40,225 bases of DNA from the NCBI GenBank assembly GCA_050260215.1, contig JBLNBU010000253.1, positions 1 through 40,225 of the forward strand. Reading direction: 5' to 3'. The notes under the pieces were generated by a model. That model was not told where the DNA came from. It ran no database searches and was given only the letters and a program-made list of their open reading frames with translations. Position 1 is the first letter of the stretch. Each line of letters begins with the position of its first letter. This stretch comes from JBLNBU01 sp050260215. Lineage in GTDB: Bacteria > Pseudomonadota > Alphaproteobacteria > Rhodospirillales > Magnetospirillaceae. The position numbers were made by a program, and so were the translations under genes. Positions 7,415 through 15,714 of the stretch are shown piece after piece.

Positions 7415-8581
7415 ATGTCGAAGACGGCCGCGCCGGCGAAGCCCGCCGACAAGGAAGCCGCCCAGCGCAAGGATATCGTCCGCACCATCAAGGGGCCGGT
7501 GGTCGAGCGCCTGACCAAGATGGTGCCCGCCTTTGCCGCCTATGAGGACGTCTACGCCACCGTCATGGCGTCGCCCGACCTGTTGTACGCCTGCATGCAG
7601 CTGGTCAGGAAGCAGCGCGACCAGTTCCAGGACCTGATCGTCGACGAGGCCGGCACCGCCATCACCGACGACGACGCGCCGCTGCGCTGCGGCCGCAGCT
7701 TCAACCAGATTATCGGCATGGTGGTGCGCTCGGGCGCCAAGGCCTATGCCGAGAAGCGCTATGCCAGCGACAATTCCGCCGCCAGCCAGCGCCAGAACCT
7801 CAAGCCCGAGGCGCGCTCGCTGATCGAGAAGCTGGCCGCCCTGGTGACCAAGAAGTGGGGCGACATGGAGGCTCCCAAGCCCAGCGCCACCGCCGCCGAC
7901 AAGTTCTATGCCGCCATCAAGGACAACCTGGACTACGACTGGCAGGTGCCGCTGATCCCCCACTATGCCGAGCTGCCGGTCAAGCTGGTGGCCGACCTGG
8001 GCAAGGGCTTGACCACGCTGCACACCGCCGACGGCATCGCCGCCCTGGCCGACATCGGCCGCCACAGCATGGACCAGGCCCGCCGCATCCTGTCCGACGA
8101 CATGATGCGCGAGATGCTCGACACCCAGCCGCTGGCCGCCAAGGGCGTGGCCTTCCTGGGCAAGGAGCGCTACGAGTTCCTGCACGGCGCCGTCTACGAA
8201 AAGATGGGCGAGCGCTTCTGGGAGATGTGCGTCGACTGCGACCGCCTGGAGGCGATGGAGGAGCAGAACGCCAAGGACCTGGAGCAGATGGCCGGCCACC
8301 TGGACGTGCTGTCGGCCGAAGCGATCCACCGCCTGGTCCAGCACCTGCAGTTCGCCCAGATCCCGGTGTTCCTGGACATCGCCCGCGAGAAGCTGGGCGA
8401 GGAGGCCTTCGTCAAGATCTTCGGCGTGCCGGGCAGCAAGAAGCTGATCAAGGTCTTCTGCGAGAAGATCGAGAAGACCAAGCTCGACGCCAACGAGCCG
8501 ATCGAGGACCTCAAGAAGAAGCTCCCCGACGTCTTCGGCGCCTACCTGCGCAGCCCCAAGGACTTCGAAAAGGGGCTGTAG
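7415..8581 (+). CDS. Unknown 388-residue protein paired with the DUF2336 gene
   Basis: A soluble, charged, helical protein with an Ala/Lys-rich start (MSKTAAPAKPADKEAAQRKD) and AGGGGA before the ATG. It has no signal peptide and no transmembrane segment. Features include a Tyr/Asp-rich middle (FYAAIKDNLDYDWQVP), a short Cys pair (MCVDCDRLEAMEEQN) and a Lys-rich C-terminus (VFCEKIEKTKLDANEPIEDL). I do not recognise the family. Its spacing behind the DUF2336 gene suggests the two act together. The reverse strand is also open over most of this gene, but it has poor codon composition and no start context, so the plus strand is the real one. Confidence 0.75.
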   Translation: MSKTAAPAKPADKEAAQRKDIVRTIKGPVVERLTKMVPAFAAYEDVYATVMASPDLLYACMQLVRKQRDQFQDLIVDEAGTAITDDDAPLRCGRSFNQIIGMVVRSGAKAYAEKRYASDNSAASQRQNLKPEARSLIEKLAALVTKKWGDMEAPKPSATAADKFYAAIKDNLDYDWQVPLIPHYAELPVKLVADLGKGLTTLHTADGIAALADIGRHSMDQARRILSDDMMREMLDTQPLAAKGVAFLGKERYEFLHGAVYEKMGERFWEMCVDCDRLEAMEEQNAKDLEQMAGHLDVLSAEAIHRLVQHLQFAQIPVFLDIAREKLGEEAFVKIFGVPGSKKLIKVFCEKIEKTKLDANEPIEDLKKKLPDVFGAYLRSPKDFEKGL

Positions 8582-8595
8582 GCTTTACCGCCCCG

Positions 8596-9531
8596 CTACT
8601 TTTTGCCCCGCATGTGCCGCTCCATCTGGCCGCACGGATCCTCGCGCTCGGTGCGTTCGGTGAACCACACGGCGTCGAAGGGCAGTCGGGCGGCGCCGAA
8701 ATGGGCGGCGTAGTCGGCGGGCTCGGCCTCGCCGGGCTGGACCTCGACGAAGCCCACGGCCAGCACCGACCGTCCGGGCGCCAGTGCCTGCAACCGCACC
8801 GGGACGCCGCGGTCGGCGCGCACATGCCCGGCGCCGGCGATCAGCACCGCGGTGCCGCCCTGCGGCCGGGCCAGCAGGCCGGCCACGGCTGCCGCCATGC
8901 TGGCGTCGCGGGCGCGCTGCACCCGCACCATGGCCGGAACCGCGGACTCGGGCAGCATGTTGCAGTGGCCGGCGCGGATTTCCTCGGCCATGGCCTCGGC
9001 CACCGGCTGGTCCAGCGGCTTGTCCAGGCCCAGGCGGGCGGCGGTCTCCGGCGTTTCCTGGCCGCGGCTGATCTCGCGGGTGGGGGTGCGCGGCAGGTTG
9101 GCGGAGATGATGGGCTGGCCCGCCTTCAACGCCGCCTCGGCGATGGGGCGGTACATGGCCCAGTCCGGCCAGCCGCGCTTGTCCCAGGCCACCGCTTCGC
9201 CCAGGCCGGCGGCGTCGCCGGGATGGCCGGCCAGCCAGGCGTCGACCTGGGGCTGCTGGTCGGCGTCGATCATCTCGAAGGCGACGGCGGGGCGGCGACC
9301 GGCTTCCGCCAGGGCGCGCACCACCCAGGCCTGCAAGGCGTGGTGGCCGGGGTTGTCGTGAGTCTCGCCCAGCAGCACCGCATCGGCGCGCATGGCTTGG
9401 GCCAGCAACTGGTCGGGGGTGATGAAATCGCCGGTGGCCGGCTGCCAGATGCGGCCGGCCAGGGGCTCGGCGGCGCTGGCGGGAAGGGCGGCAAGGACCG
9501 CCAGCAGCACCAGGGCGAGCAGCGGTCTCAT
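8596..9531 (-). CDS. ChaN-family haem-binding-type protein, exported
   Basis: A 311-residue protein with a cleavable signal peptide (MRPLLALVLLAVLAALPASA|AEP). The body matches the ChaN/haem-binding uptake family: VLLGETHDNPGHHALQ near residue 53, VAFEMIDADQQPQVD, and GHVRADRGVPVRL near the C-terminus. ChaN of Campylobacter is an iron-regulated, haem-binding outer-membrane lipoprotein. Here there is no lipobox, so a periplasmic location is likelier. It lies 19 nt downstream of uppP on the same strand and has GAGGGGGAC before the ATG. A role in haem or iron handling is inferred from the family only. Confidence 0.85.
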   Translation of the reverse strand: MRPLLALVLLAVLAALPASAAEPLAGRIWQPATGDFITPDQLLAQAMRADAVLLGETHDNPGHHALQAWVVRALAEAGRRPAVAFEMIDADQQPQVDAWLAGHPGDAAGLGEAVAWDKRGWPDWAMYRPIAEAALKAGQPIISANLPRTPTREISRGQETPETAARLGLDKPLDQPVAEAMAEEIRAGHCNMLPESAVPAMVRVQRARDASMAAAVAGLLARPQGGTAVLIAGAGHVRADRGVPVRLQALAPGRSVLAVGFVEVQPGEAEPADYAAHFGAARLPFDAVWFTERTEREDPCGQMERHMRGKK

Positions 9532-9550
9532 GGTCGGCCGTCCCCCTCGC

Positions 9551-10348
9551 TTATTTCGCCAGGATCAGGCCGGCGGCCACCAGGCCGATGGCGATGCGGT
9601 ACCAGGCGAAGGGGGCGAAGCCGTGCCGGCCGATGAAGGCGATGAAGGTGCGCACCACCACCAGCGCCGCCAGGAAGGCGGCGGCGAAGCCGGCGGCGAT
9701 CAGGGCGCCGCCGTCGAACGACAACTCGGCCCAGTTCTTGTACAGCGAATAGGCGGTGGCGCCGCACATGGTGGGAATGGCCAGGAAGAACGAGTATTCG
9801 GCCGCCGCCCGGCGGTCGACGCCCAGCAGCATCGACCCCATGATGGTGGCACCGGCGCGCGACACGCCCGGCACCATGGCCAGCACCTGGCAGAAGCCGA
9901 TTTTCAGCGCAAGGGCCGGCGAGAAGTCCTCGACGTCGTGGATGCGGGCCTTCTTGACCAGGCGCTCGATGACCAGGATGGCGACGCCGCCCGCCACCAG
10001 GGCGATGGCGGCGACAATGGGGGCGTCCAGCAGGCGCTTGATGTACTTGTAGGCGCCGGCGCCGATCACCATCGCCGGCAGGAAGCCGATGATGACGTTG
10101 CGCACGAAGGCGCGCGAGCGGGCGTCCGAAACCATGCCGGTGGCCGCGCCCCACAGCCTGGGCCAATAGACCACGCACACCGCCAGGATGGCGCCCATCT
10201 GGATGACGATCTCGAATACCTTGCCGGGCGGGCCGTCGAAGCCCAGCATGTCGCCCAGCAGCATCAGGTGCGCGGTCGACGAGACGGGCAGGAATTCGGT
10301 GAGGCCCTCGACGATGCCGAGCAGCACGGCTTCCAGAAACGTGTCCAT
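9551..10348 (-). CDS. uppP: Undecaprenyl-diphosphatase
   Basis: An integral membrane enzyme of 265 residues that dephosphorylates undecaprenyl diphosphate to recycle the lipid carrier for peptidoglycan and other envelope polymers. Both family signatures are present: EGLTEFLPVSSTAH (residues 14-27, catalytic Glu and Ser/His) and the Arg-containing PGVSRAGATIMGSMLLG. About eight hydrophobic helices are visible, and the length is normal. AGGGG sits 5 nt before the ATG. It is the first gene of a pair with the ChaN-like gene. Also known as bacA (bacitracin resistance). Confidence 0.96.
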   Translation of the reverse strand: MDTFLEAVLLGIVEGLTEFLPVSSTAHLMLLGDMLGFDGPPGKVFEIVIQMGAILAVCVVYWPRLWGAATGMVSDARSRAFVRNVIIGFLPAMVIGAGAYKYIKRLLDAPIVAAIALVAGGVAILVIERLVKKARIHDVEDFSPALALKIGFCQVLAMVPGVSRAGATIMGSMLLGVDRRAAAEYSFFLAIPTMCGATAYSLYKNWAELSFDGGALIAAGFAAAFLAALVVVRTFIAFIGRHGFAPFAWYRIAIGLVAAGLILAK

Positions 10349-10542
10349 GAATCCCCTGGGGTGGTCGGATGGGCGCCCGGATGATGCGCGAGCCCTTGGG
10401 ATGGCGCAACCGCCAAAAAGGGGTGCCTGCCCGACCGGCCGGCGCCCCTCGTCCGGCCGGGGTGCTCCGGCGGGGTGGGCTTGCCCGCGCGGCTGCCTTC
10501 GCCACCTGCCGGGGTGACCCGTACCCGTTGGGGAGGCCGCCC

Positions 10543-11667
10543 TTGCACCGCCGGGCCTGGGCTTTGCTGCTGCCGTTGTCGCTGGCCGCCTGCGGGCCGC
10601 CGCTGATCCGGGCGCGCGACATCCCGCCGCCGCCGGTGCCCATGGCCGAAAGTGCCACTGCGGCGGTGCCGACGCTGCCGCCCGATTACGCCGCCACCCC
10701 CGAGGCCGTTGACCTGGTCGATCCGCGCGCCGTCGCGCTGGCCCCCGATGGCAGCCCGGTGGTGGTCGAAGGCGTGCCCGCCCGCCTGACCCGCATCGAG
10801 GCCGACGGCCGCCTGGTGCCGTTGGCCCAGGGCGGCGGCAACGGGCCGTGGACGGCAGCCGCCTGGGTCGGCGGCCGCTTCTACGTGGCCGAGGCCGGGG
10901 CGCCGGGCGGGCTTGGCGGGCGCATCCTGCGGGTGGATCCGGGGGGCGGGCTTGCCCCCGTGCTGGAAGGCCTGCCCGCCGGTACGCCCGCCACCCTGAC
11001 CGCCGGCCCCGACGGTGCCCTGTACGTCGCCGTGTCCAGCGCCACCAATGCCGGGGTGCCGGTACCGGGCTCCGCCCGCGACGTCCCGTGCGAGAAGGTG
11101 GACCTGCGCAACGGCCGCCACCTGGCCGGTCATACGCCGTGTACCGGCGCCGTGCTGCGGATGCCGCCCGGCGGCGACACCGAGGTCTATGCCTGGGGCT
11201 TCCGCCGGCCGGTGGGGCTGGCCTTCGCCCCCGACGGGCGCTTGCTGCTGGCCGAGCAGTCCTATCGCGCCGATCCGGTGCGCGCCGTGCAGGCCCAGCC
11301 CGACCTGCTGTGGGCGGTGACCCCGGGGGTGTGGTACGGCTGGCCCGACTACCAGGGGCAACTGGCGCTGGCCGATCCGCTGCTGGCCGACGTGCCCAAC
11401 CCGCCGCCGCCGCCGCTGTCGACCCTGGCGGGCGAGGTCCGCGGCCTGGCGGTGGCCTCGGACCCGGTGTTCGGGCCGCCGGGCGAGCCCTTCGTCGCCC
11501 TCACCGGCGGGACGGTCGCCTTCGTCGACCCCCGCGGCGGCCAGACGCCGTTTGCCGCCGGCCTGCGCGAGCCGACCGCCCTGGCGTTCTCGCCCGACGG
11601 ACGCATCTTGTGGGTGGCCGATGCCGGCAGCGGCCGGCTGTGGCGGATTACTGCGCCGGGACGGTAG
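10543..11667 (+). CDS. Lipoprotein of the PQQ-type sugar/sorbosone dehydrogenase family
   Basis: A 374-residue beta-propeller lipoprotein. I chose the TTG at 10543 because GGGGAGG lies 7 nt upstream and the protein then begins with a lipoprotein signal peptide (MHRRAWALLLPLSLAAC, Cys17 as lipid anchor). The longer frame from 10369 starts with non-coding-like Arg/Pro/Gly sequence. Propeller strands appear as DPRAVALAPDGSPVVVEG, GFRRPVGLAFAPDGRLLLAE, WYGWPDYQG and REPTALAFSPDGRILWVADA. The family includes soluble PQQ glucose dehydrogenases and L-sorbosone dehydrogenase. Substrate and cofactor are not shown by sequence. Its last 20 bp overlap the 3' end of the opposing diguanylate cyclase gene. 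Confidence 0.85.
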   Translation: MHRRAWALLLPLSLAACGPPLIRARDIPPPPVPMAESATAAVPTLPPDYAATPEAVDLVDPRAVALAPDGSPVVVEGVPARLTRIEADGRLVPLAQGGGNGPWTAAAWVGGRFYVAEAGAPGGLGGRILRVDPGGGLAPVLEGLPAGTPATLTAGPDGALYVAVSSATNAGVPVPGSARDVPCEKVDLRNGRHLAGHTPCTGAVLRMPPGGDTEVYAWGFRRPVGLAFAPDGRLLLAEQSYRADPVRAVQAQPDLLWAVTPGVWYGWPDYQGQLALADPLLADVPNPPPPPLSTLAGEVRGLAVASDPVFGPPGEPFVALTGGTVAFVDPRGGQTPFAAGLREPTALAFSPDGRILWVADAGSGRLWRITAPGR

Positions 11668-12919
11668 CGACGTCGAAGATCACGCAGTTGCGCCCCGCAC
11701 CCTTGGCGCGGTAAAGCGCTGAGTCGGCCCGTTCCAGCATGGCCTCGAGCGGGCCGGGGGTGGCGCACACCCCGATACTGGTGGTGACCGCCACCGGGCG
11801 GCCGCCGATGTCGACGGCGCCGTCGGCGACGGCGCGGCGGATGGACTCGAAGAACGAGTCCTGTGCCGCCTCGGGCAGGTCGACGGCCAGCACGCAGAAC
11901 TCCTCGCCGCCGAAGCGGGCGACGAGGTCGCCGGAACGGGCCTGGGCCTGCAGCACCCCGGCCACCGCTTTCAGCACCGCATCGCCGCCGTCATGGCCCA
12001 GCGTGTCGTTGATGCGCTTGAAATGGTCGATGTCCAGCATGGCCACGGTCAGGCGGTGGCGGTCGGCCTTGGCCAGCTTGCGCGCGGCATCGAAGAAGGC
12101 GCGGCGGTTGTGCAGCCCGGTCAGGTAGTCGCGAACCGCTGCCTCGCGCAACTCGGCCAGGTGCTCGATGGTCTCGACGTTGAGCGAGATGCGGCAGAAC
12201 AGCTCCTCGCGCAGGAACGGCTTGGCCAGGAAGTCGTTGGCGCCGTTCTTGATGAAGCGCGCCGACAGCGGGCCGGTGAAGGATTCGCTGCCCGACACCC
12301 CGATGATCGCCAGCCGGTCACGGCCATAGCGGGCGCGGATGCGCCGGGTCATCTCGATGCCGTCCATCTCGGGCATCTCGTAGTCGGTGACCACCAGGCG
12401 GGTGTGGGGATGCCGATCCAGTTGGGCCAGGCCGTCGCGGCCGTTGGCGGCCTCGATCACGGTGAAGCCGATCAGTGCCAGCTGCGCCACCGTCTGGTCG
12501 CGCATGGAAGGCGAATCCTCGACCACCAGGGCGGTCAGCCCTCGGTTGCGGCGGATGCGGTCGACCAGCCACACCAGGTAGTCGACGCTGGACGGCGCGT
12601 CTTTCAGCACATAGTCGATGACCGGTTGGGCCAGGATGCGGTCGCGGGTGGCGTTGTCGAACACCCCCGTCGCCACCACCAGCGGCAGGCCGCGATTGGT
12701 GAAGAACTCGACCACCTGGTCGTCGCGGCCGTCGGGCAGGACCAATCCGGTGATGACCATGCACACCGGGCCGCCGGGGCGCGCCAACGCCACCTCGGCG
12801 GCGGCCAGGCTGTCGGCCATCTCGACCGCACAGTTCAGCCGGTCGGTAATGGCCGCCGAAACCAGCGCGGCAAAGGTCTTCGAATTGTCCACAACCAGGA
12901 TGCGCGCATTCGCATCCAT
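11648..12919 (-). CDS. Diguanylate cyclase with two receiver domains (PleD-like), first receiver degenerate
   Basis: A 423-residue response regulator that would make cyclic di-GMP. The order is REC1 (about 5-125), REC2 (about 128-250) and GGDEF (about 262-420). REC2 is intact (acidic ED at 134-135, phosphoacceptor Asp179 in VVTDYEMPEMDG, Lys in LAKPF). REC1 has Gly58 where the phosphoacceptor Asp should be (VITGLVLPDG), so it is probably a dimerisation or adaptor domain, as in PleD. The active-site loop is GGEEF (337-341). An RxxD inhibitory site (RSGD, 328-331) lies five residues before it, so product inhibition is likely. GGGAGGG precedes the ATG. No cognate kinase is adjacent. Confidence 0.94.
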   Translation of the reverse strand: MDANARILVVDNSKTFAALVSAAITDRLNCAVEMADSLAAAEVALARPGGPVCMVITGLVLPDGRDDQVVEFFTNRGLPLVVATGVFDNATRDRILAQPVIDYVLKDAPSSVDYLVWLVDRIRRNRGLTALVVEDSPSMRDQTVAQLALIGFTVIEAANGRDGLAQLDRHPHTRLVVTDYEMPEMDGIEMTRRIRARYGRDRLAIIGVSGSESFTGPLSARFIKNGANDFLAKPFLREELFCRISLNVETIEHLAELREAAVRDYLTGLHNRRAFFDAARKLAKADRHRLTVAMLDIDHFKRINDTLGHDGGDAVLKAVAGVLQAQARSGDLVARFGGEEFCVLAVDLPEAAQDSFFESIRRAVADGAVDIGGRPVAVTTSIGVCATPGPLEAMLERADSALYRAKGAGRNCVIFDVATVPAQ

Positions 12920-12978
12920 GGGGTCGCCCTCCCACCCTTAAGAGGAGTCGAAGGTATCAGATTGCTGCCGCCGGGCCC

Positions 12979-13016
12979 AAAAAAAAGAGGCCGGCAGAGG
13001 TTGCCCTCTGCCGGCC
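12979..13016 (-). terminator. Intrinsic terminator downstream of cbbP
   Basis: On the minus strand a perfect 12-bp stem (GGCCGGCAGAGG with CCTCTGCCGGCC, 12989-13016, 4-nt loop) is followed by a run of eight T (12979-12986). It lies 17 nt after the phosphoribulokinase stop and separates cbbM-cbbP from the diguanylate cyclase gene. Confidence 0.95.
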
Positions 13017-13032
13017 AGGTGTGGCTCCCTCG

Positions 13033-13926
13033 TCAGCCAAGGACGGACCTACGGTCCTCCATGATCCGACGAAGGATCGGGGTCAGGATGAGTTCCATGG
13101 CAAGGCCCATCTTGCCGCCTGGAACCACTATGGTGTTGCGCCGGCTCATCCACGAATCCTTCAGCATTTGCAGCAGGAAGGGAAAATCGACGCGGAACCG
13201 GTCGGGTTTGCGGAAACGGATCACCACCAGGCTCTCGTCCGGGGTGGGGATGTCGCGGGCGATGATCGGATCGGAGGTGTCGACGATCGGCACGCGCTGG
13301 AAGTTGATGTCGGTCGCCTTGAACTGCGGCACGATGTAGTGCACGTAGTCGTGCATGCGGCGCAGGATGGTGTCCATCACCGCTTCCTCGGAATAGCCGC
13401 GGTGCTTGGTGTCGCGGTGGATCTTCTGGATCCACTCCAGGTTGATCACCGGCACGACGCCGATCTTGAGGTCGGCGTGGCGGGCGACGTCGACGTCCTT
13501 GTTGACCACGGCGCCGTGCAGGCCCTCGTAGAACAGGCAGTCGGTGTCGCCGGGCAGGTCCTCCCACGGGGTGAACTCGCCGGACTTGACGCCGTAATGG
13601 GCGAAGCGCTGGGCTTCCTCGTCGTTGTGGATGTAGAAGCGCCGCCGGCCGCGGCCGGTCTCGCCGTAGCGGGCGAACAGTTCCTCGATCTCGTGGAACA
13701 GATTGGCGTCGGCGCCGAAGTGCGAGAAGTTGCGGTTGCCGGCCTTTTCGGCCTCGGCCATCGCCTTCTTCATCTCGGCGCGGTTGAAGCGGTGATAGCT
13801 GTCGCCTTCGACGATCGCCGGCTTGATGCCCTCGCGCCGGAACATGTGCTCGAAGGCTTCCTTGACGGTGCTGGTGCCTGCCCCGGACGAGCCGGTGACG
13901 GCGATGATGGGATGCTTCCTCGACAC
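13033..13926 (-). CDS. cbbP: Phosphoribulokinase
   Basis: A 297-residue bacterial-type (class I) phosphoribulokinase that makes ribulose-1,5-bisphosphate from ribulose-5-phosphate and ATP for the Calvin cycle. The P-loop is GSSGAGTST (residues 12-20), followed by VEGDSYHRFNR (catalytic Asp region), the basic patch GRGRRRFYIHND and DCLFYEGLHG. Length is normal. Translation starts at GTG (13926), with GAGAGGGGC upstream. It follows cbbM by 97 nt in the same direction and ends at a strong terminator, so cbbM-cbbP is probably an operon. No other cbb gene or CbbR regulator is adjacent. Confidence 0.96.
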   Translation of the reverse strand: MSRKHPIIAVTGSSGAGTSTVKEAFEHMFRREGIKPAIVEGDSYHRFNRAEMKKAMAEAEKAGNRNFSHFGADANLFHEIEELFARYGETGRGRRRFYIHNDEEAQRFAHYGVKSGEFTPWEDLPGDTDCLFYEGLHGAVVNKDVDVARHADLKIGVVPVINLEWIQKIHRDTKHRGYSEEAVMDTILRRMHDYVHYIVPQFKATDINFQRVPIVDTSDPIIARDIPTPDESLVVIRFRKPDRFRVDFPFLLQMLKDSWMSRRNTIVVPGGKMGLAMELILTPILRRIMEDRRSVLG

Positions 13927-14023
13927 TGGCCTGCCCCTCTCTTGTCTTTATGGGTTGGCTGGGGGCGGGCTTGGCGCCCGCTCCCCTTCGCCTTCCTTAT
14001 CGTTGTCGTTCTCTGTCCGGCCC

Positions 14024-15400
14024 TCAGCCGACCTTCAGCTTCTCGCGCCAGTTGGGATAGATCTTGTCGGCGTCGGCGGTGAAGGTCTCGAAGGCGCCCT
14101 TCAGTTCCGGGTGCTCCTTGGCGTAGTCGACCAGGTTGATGCCCTTGGTCCAGGCGTCGTGGGCCTGGCGCAGGCTCATGGCACCGGCGACCGGGCCATC
14201 CTTGTGGCCGAACGCGCCGCCGCCCGAGGTCTGGATGACGTTCGAGTGGCCGAGGTTGTCGAAGAAGCCCGGCAGGCGCAGCGCGTTCATGCCGCCCGAG
14301 ATGATCGGGGTGGTCGGCTTCATGCCGTTCCACTCCTGGCGGAAATGGGTGCCTTCGCACACGTCGCGCTCCAGCATGTAGGCCACCACCTTCTCGTTGG
14401 CGTCGCCTTCCATCTTGCCATAGCCCATGGTGCCGGTGTGGATGCCCGACGCACCGATCATGCGCGACATCTTCATGTGCACCAGCACGGTGTAGCCGCG
14501 CTTGGACTGCTTCGAGGTCACGGCGCCGTGGCCGGCACGGTGGTAGTGCAGGAACTGGCCGGGGAAGCGGCGGCGGCAGGTGGTCACCGCGGTCGGGCCG
14601 GCGACGTAGCCGTCGACCAGGAAGGCGACGTGGCTGGCGTTCTCGCCGAAGGTCTCCAGGATGTACTCGCCGCGGGCGATCATCTCCATCGGATCATCGG
14701 CGGTGATGTTGGCCGAGAAGATCTTGGCCTGGCCGGTCTCGTCCTGGGCGCGCTTCATGGCGTCGGACACCAGCTTGATGGTCTCCTTCAGCGGCGCGAA
14801 CACCTGGTTGCCCTGGGGCTCGTCGTTCTTGATGAAGTCGCCGCCCAGCCAGAACTGGTAGCAGGCGTCGGCGAAGGGCTGCGGGCGCAGGCCCAGCTTC
14901 GGCTTGATGATGGTGCCGACCACCATGCCGCCGTTCTCCTGCGGGCGGCCGAGCACGCGCCACATGTCCTGGATGTTGCAGGCGGGGCCGTCGAACAGCG
15001 CCAGGTACTTCGGCGGCACGTAGAAATCGAGCATCTTGGAGTACTCGACGTCGCTCATGCCCTGGTTGTTGCCGATGCACAGCGTCAGGAACGACGCGAT
15101 CATGGCGCGGCCGTCGATGATGTTGCGGTCGAAGAGCTCGATCGGGTAGGCGATCTTCATCAGCTCTTTCTGCTCGTCGATGTAGTACACCATGGCGTCG
15201 ACGCCGCGGGTGAAGTCATCGGTGGTGCAGACCTCGACGTTGGTGCCGGTCGAGGATTCGGCGGCGAAATGGGCGGCCGTCGACAGATAGCCGTAGCCGG
15301 ACCGCGGCTTCATCAGGTAGGCGCACAGCACGTGGCGGCCGCCCTTGATCAGGTCCTCTTCCTTCAGGCTCAGGTTCGCGTAACGCTTGGACTGGTCCAT
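14024..15400 (-). CDS. cbbM: Ribulose bisphosphate carboxylase, form II large chain
   Basis: The CO2-fixing enzyme, 458 residues, form II (large subunits only; no cbbS follows). Numbering matches the R. rubrum enzyme: catalytic Lys166 in GTIIKPKLG, carbamylated Lys191 and metal ligands Asp193/Glu194 in GGDFIKNDEPQGNQ. Further on are HYHRAGHG, HTGTMGYGKMEG and the phosphate-binding SGGMNALRLP. ATG at 15400 has GGGGAAG about 9 nt upstream; the open frame continues further but without coding character. Form II enzymes work best at high CO2 and low O2, which fits a microaerobic or anaerobic autotroph. The 314-bp upstream gap holds several palindromes and a G-quadruplex-type motif. Confidence 0.98.
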   Translation of the reverse strand: MDQSKRYANLSLKEEDLIKGGRHVLCAYLMKPRSGYGYLSTAAHFAAESSTGTNVEVCTTDDFTRGVDAMVYYIDEQKELMKIAYPIELFDRNIIDGRAMIASFLTLCIGNNQGMSDVEYSKMLDFYVPPKYLALFDGPACNIQDMWRVLGRPQENGGMVVGTIIKPKLGLRPQPFADACYQFWLGGDFIKNDEPQGNQVFAPLKETIKLVSDAMKRAQDETGQAKIFSANITADDPMEMIARGEYILETFGENASHVAFLVDGYVAGPTAVTTCRRRFPGQFLHYHRAGHGAVTSKQSKRGYTVLVHMKMSRMIGASGIHTGTMGYGKMEGDANEKVVAYMLERDVCEGTHFRQEWNGMKPTTPIISGGMNALRLPGFFDNLGHSNVIQTSGGGAFGHKDGPVAGAMSLRQAHDAWTKGINLVDYAKEHPELKGAFETFTADADKIYPNWREKLKVG

Positions 15401-15714
15401 CTGTAGTCTTCCCCGTTGTCTAGGTCTTTGTCCGTGGGCCTGCTGAGCCGTTCCGGGAGTTAGTCCGTTTTCTTGCCTGCCGGCGGCGCCGTTGTCCGGC
15501 GCTTCGCTCGACGGTCGCCACTGTGCCCGTTCGCCCAAACGGGCGGAACACCCGGGTGGGGCGGGCGGCAAACTTTCATGGGTGGCGGGGAACCTGCCCG
15601 GTCGGGGCGGAAACGGGCAGTGTTGCGGTGCGGCAAAAACGCCGGGGTGGGGTGGGGCTACCCGGGTGCGGATTCCTCCCTCTCCCGCCGGGAGAGGGAG
15701 GCGCTGGCTACCGA
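15401..15714. promoter_or_regulatory. Gap upstream of cbbM with palindromes and a G-quadruplex motif
   Basis: No gene is supported. The region must contain the cbbM promoter, although I cannot point to clear -35/-10 boxes. Visible structure includes an inverted repeat GCCCGTT (15525-15531) with AACGGGC (15538-15544) and another CTGCCCG (15594-15600) with CGGGCAG (15614-15620). Four G-tracts in 15644-15666 (GGGG-T-GGGG-T-GGGG, 6 nt, GGG) fit a quadruplex. A perfect 12-bp hairpin lies near the hemN end. These are candidate regulator sites, possibly for CbbR or RegA-type control. No CbbR gene is visible nearby. Confidence 0.45.
15675..15701. terminator. Perfect hairpin after hemN, possible terminator
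   Basis: CCTCCCTCTCCC (15675-15686) pairs perfectly with GGGAGAGGGAGG (15690-15701) around a 3-nt loop. It starts 13 nt beyond the hemN stop codon on the minus strand. No T-run follows in that direction, so it may be an mRNA-end stabiliser or a dispersed repeat rather than a classical terminator. Confidence 0.5.

Noticed and set aside
5423..8344. A 973-codon open frame on the minus strand opposite the amidotransferase, DUF2336 and unknown genes
   Set aside because: It crosses three plus-strand genes, intergenic gaps and a terminator without change of composition, has no family motif, and is a shadow of the coding strand.
10369..10542. Longer start of the sugar-dehydrogenase-like lipoprotein
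   Set aside because: The extra 58 codons are Arg/Pro/Gly-rich with no ribosome site and would hide the lipoprotein signal; TTG at 10543 has an excellent GGGGAGG.
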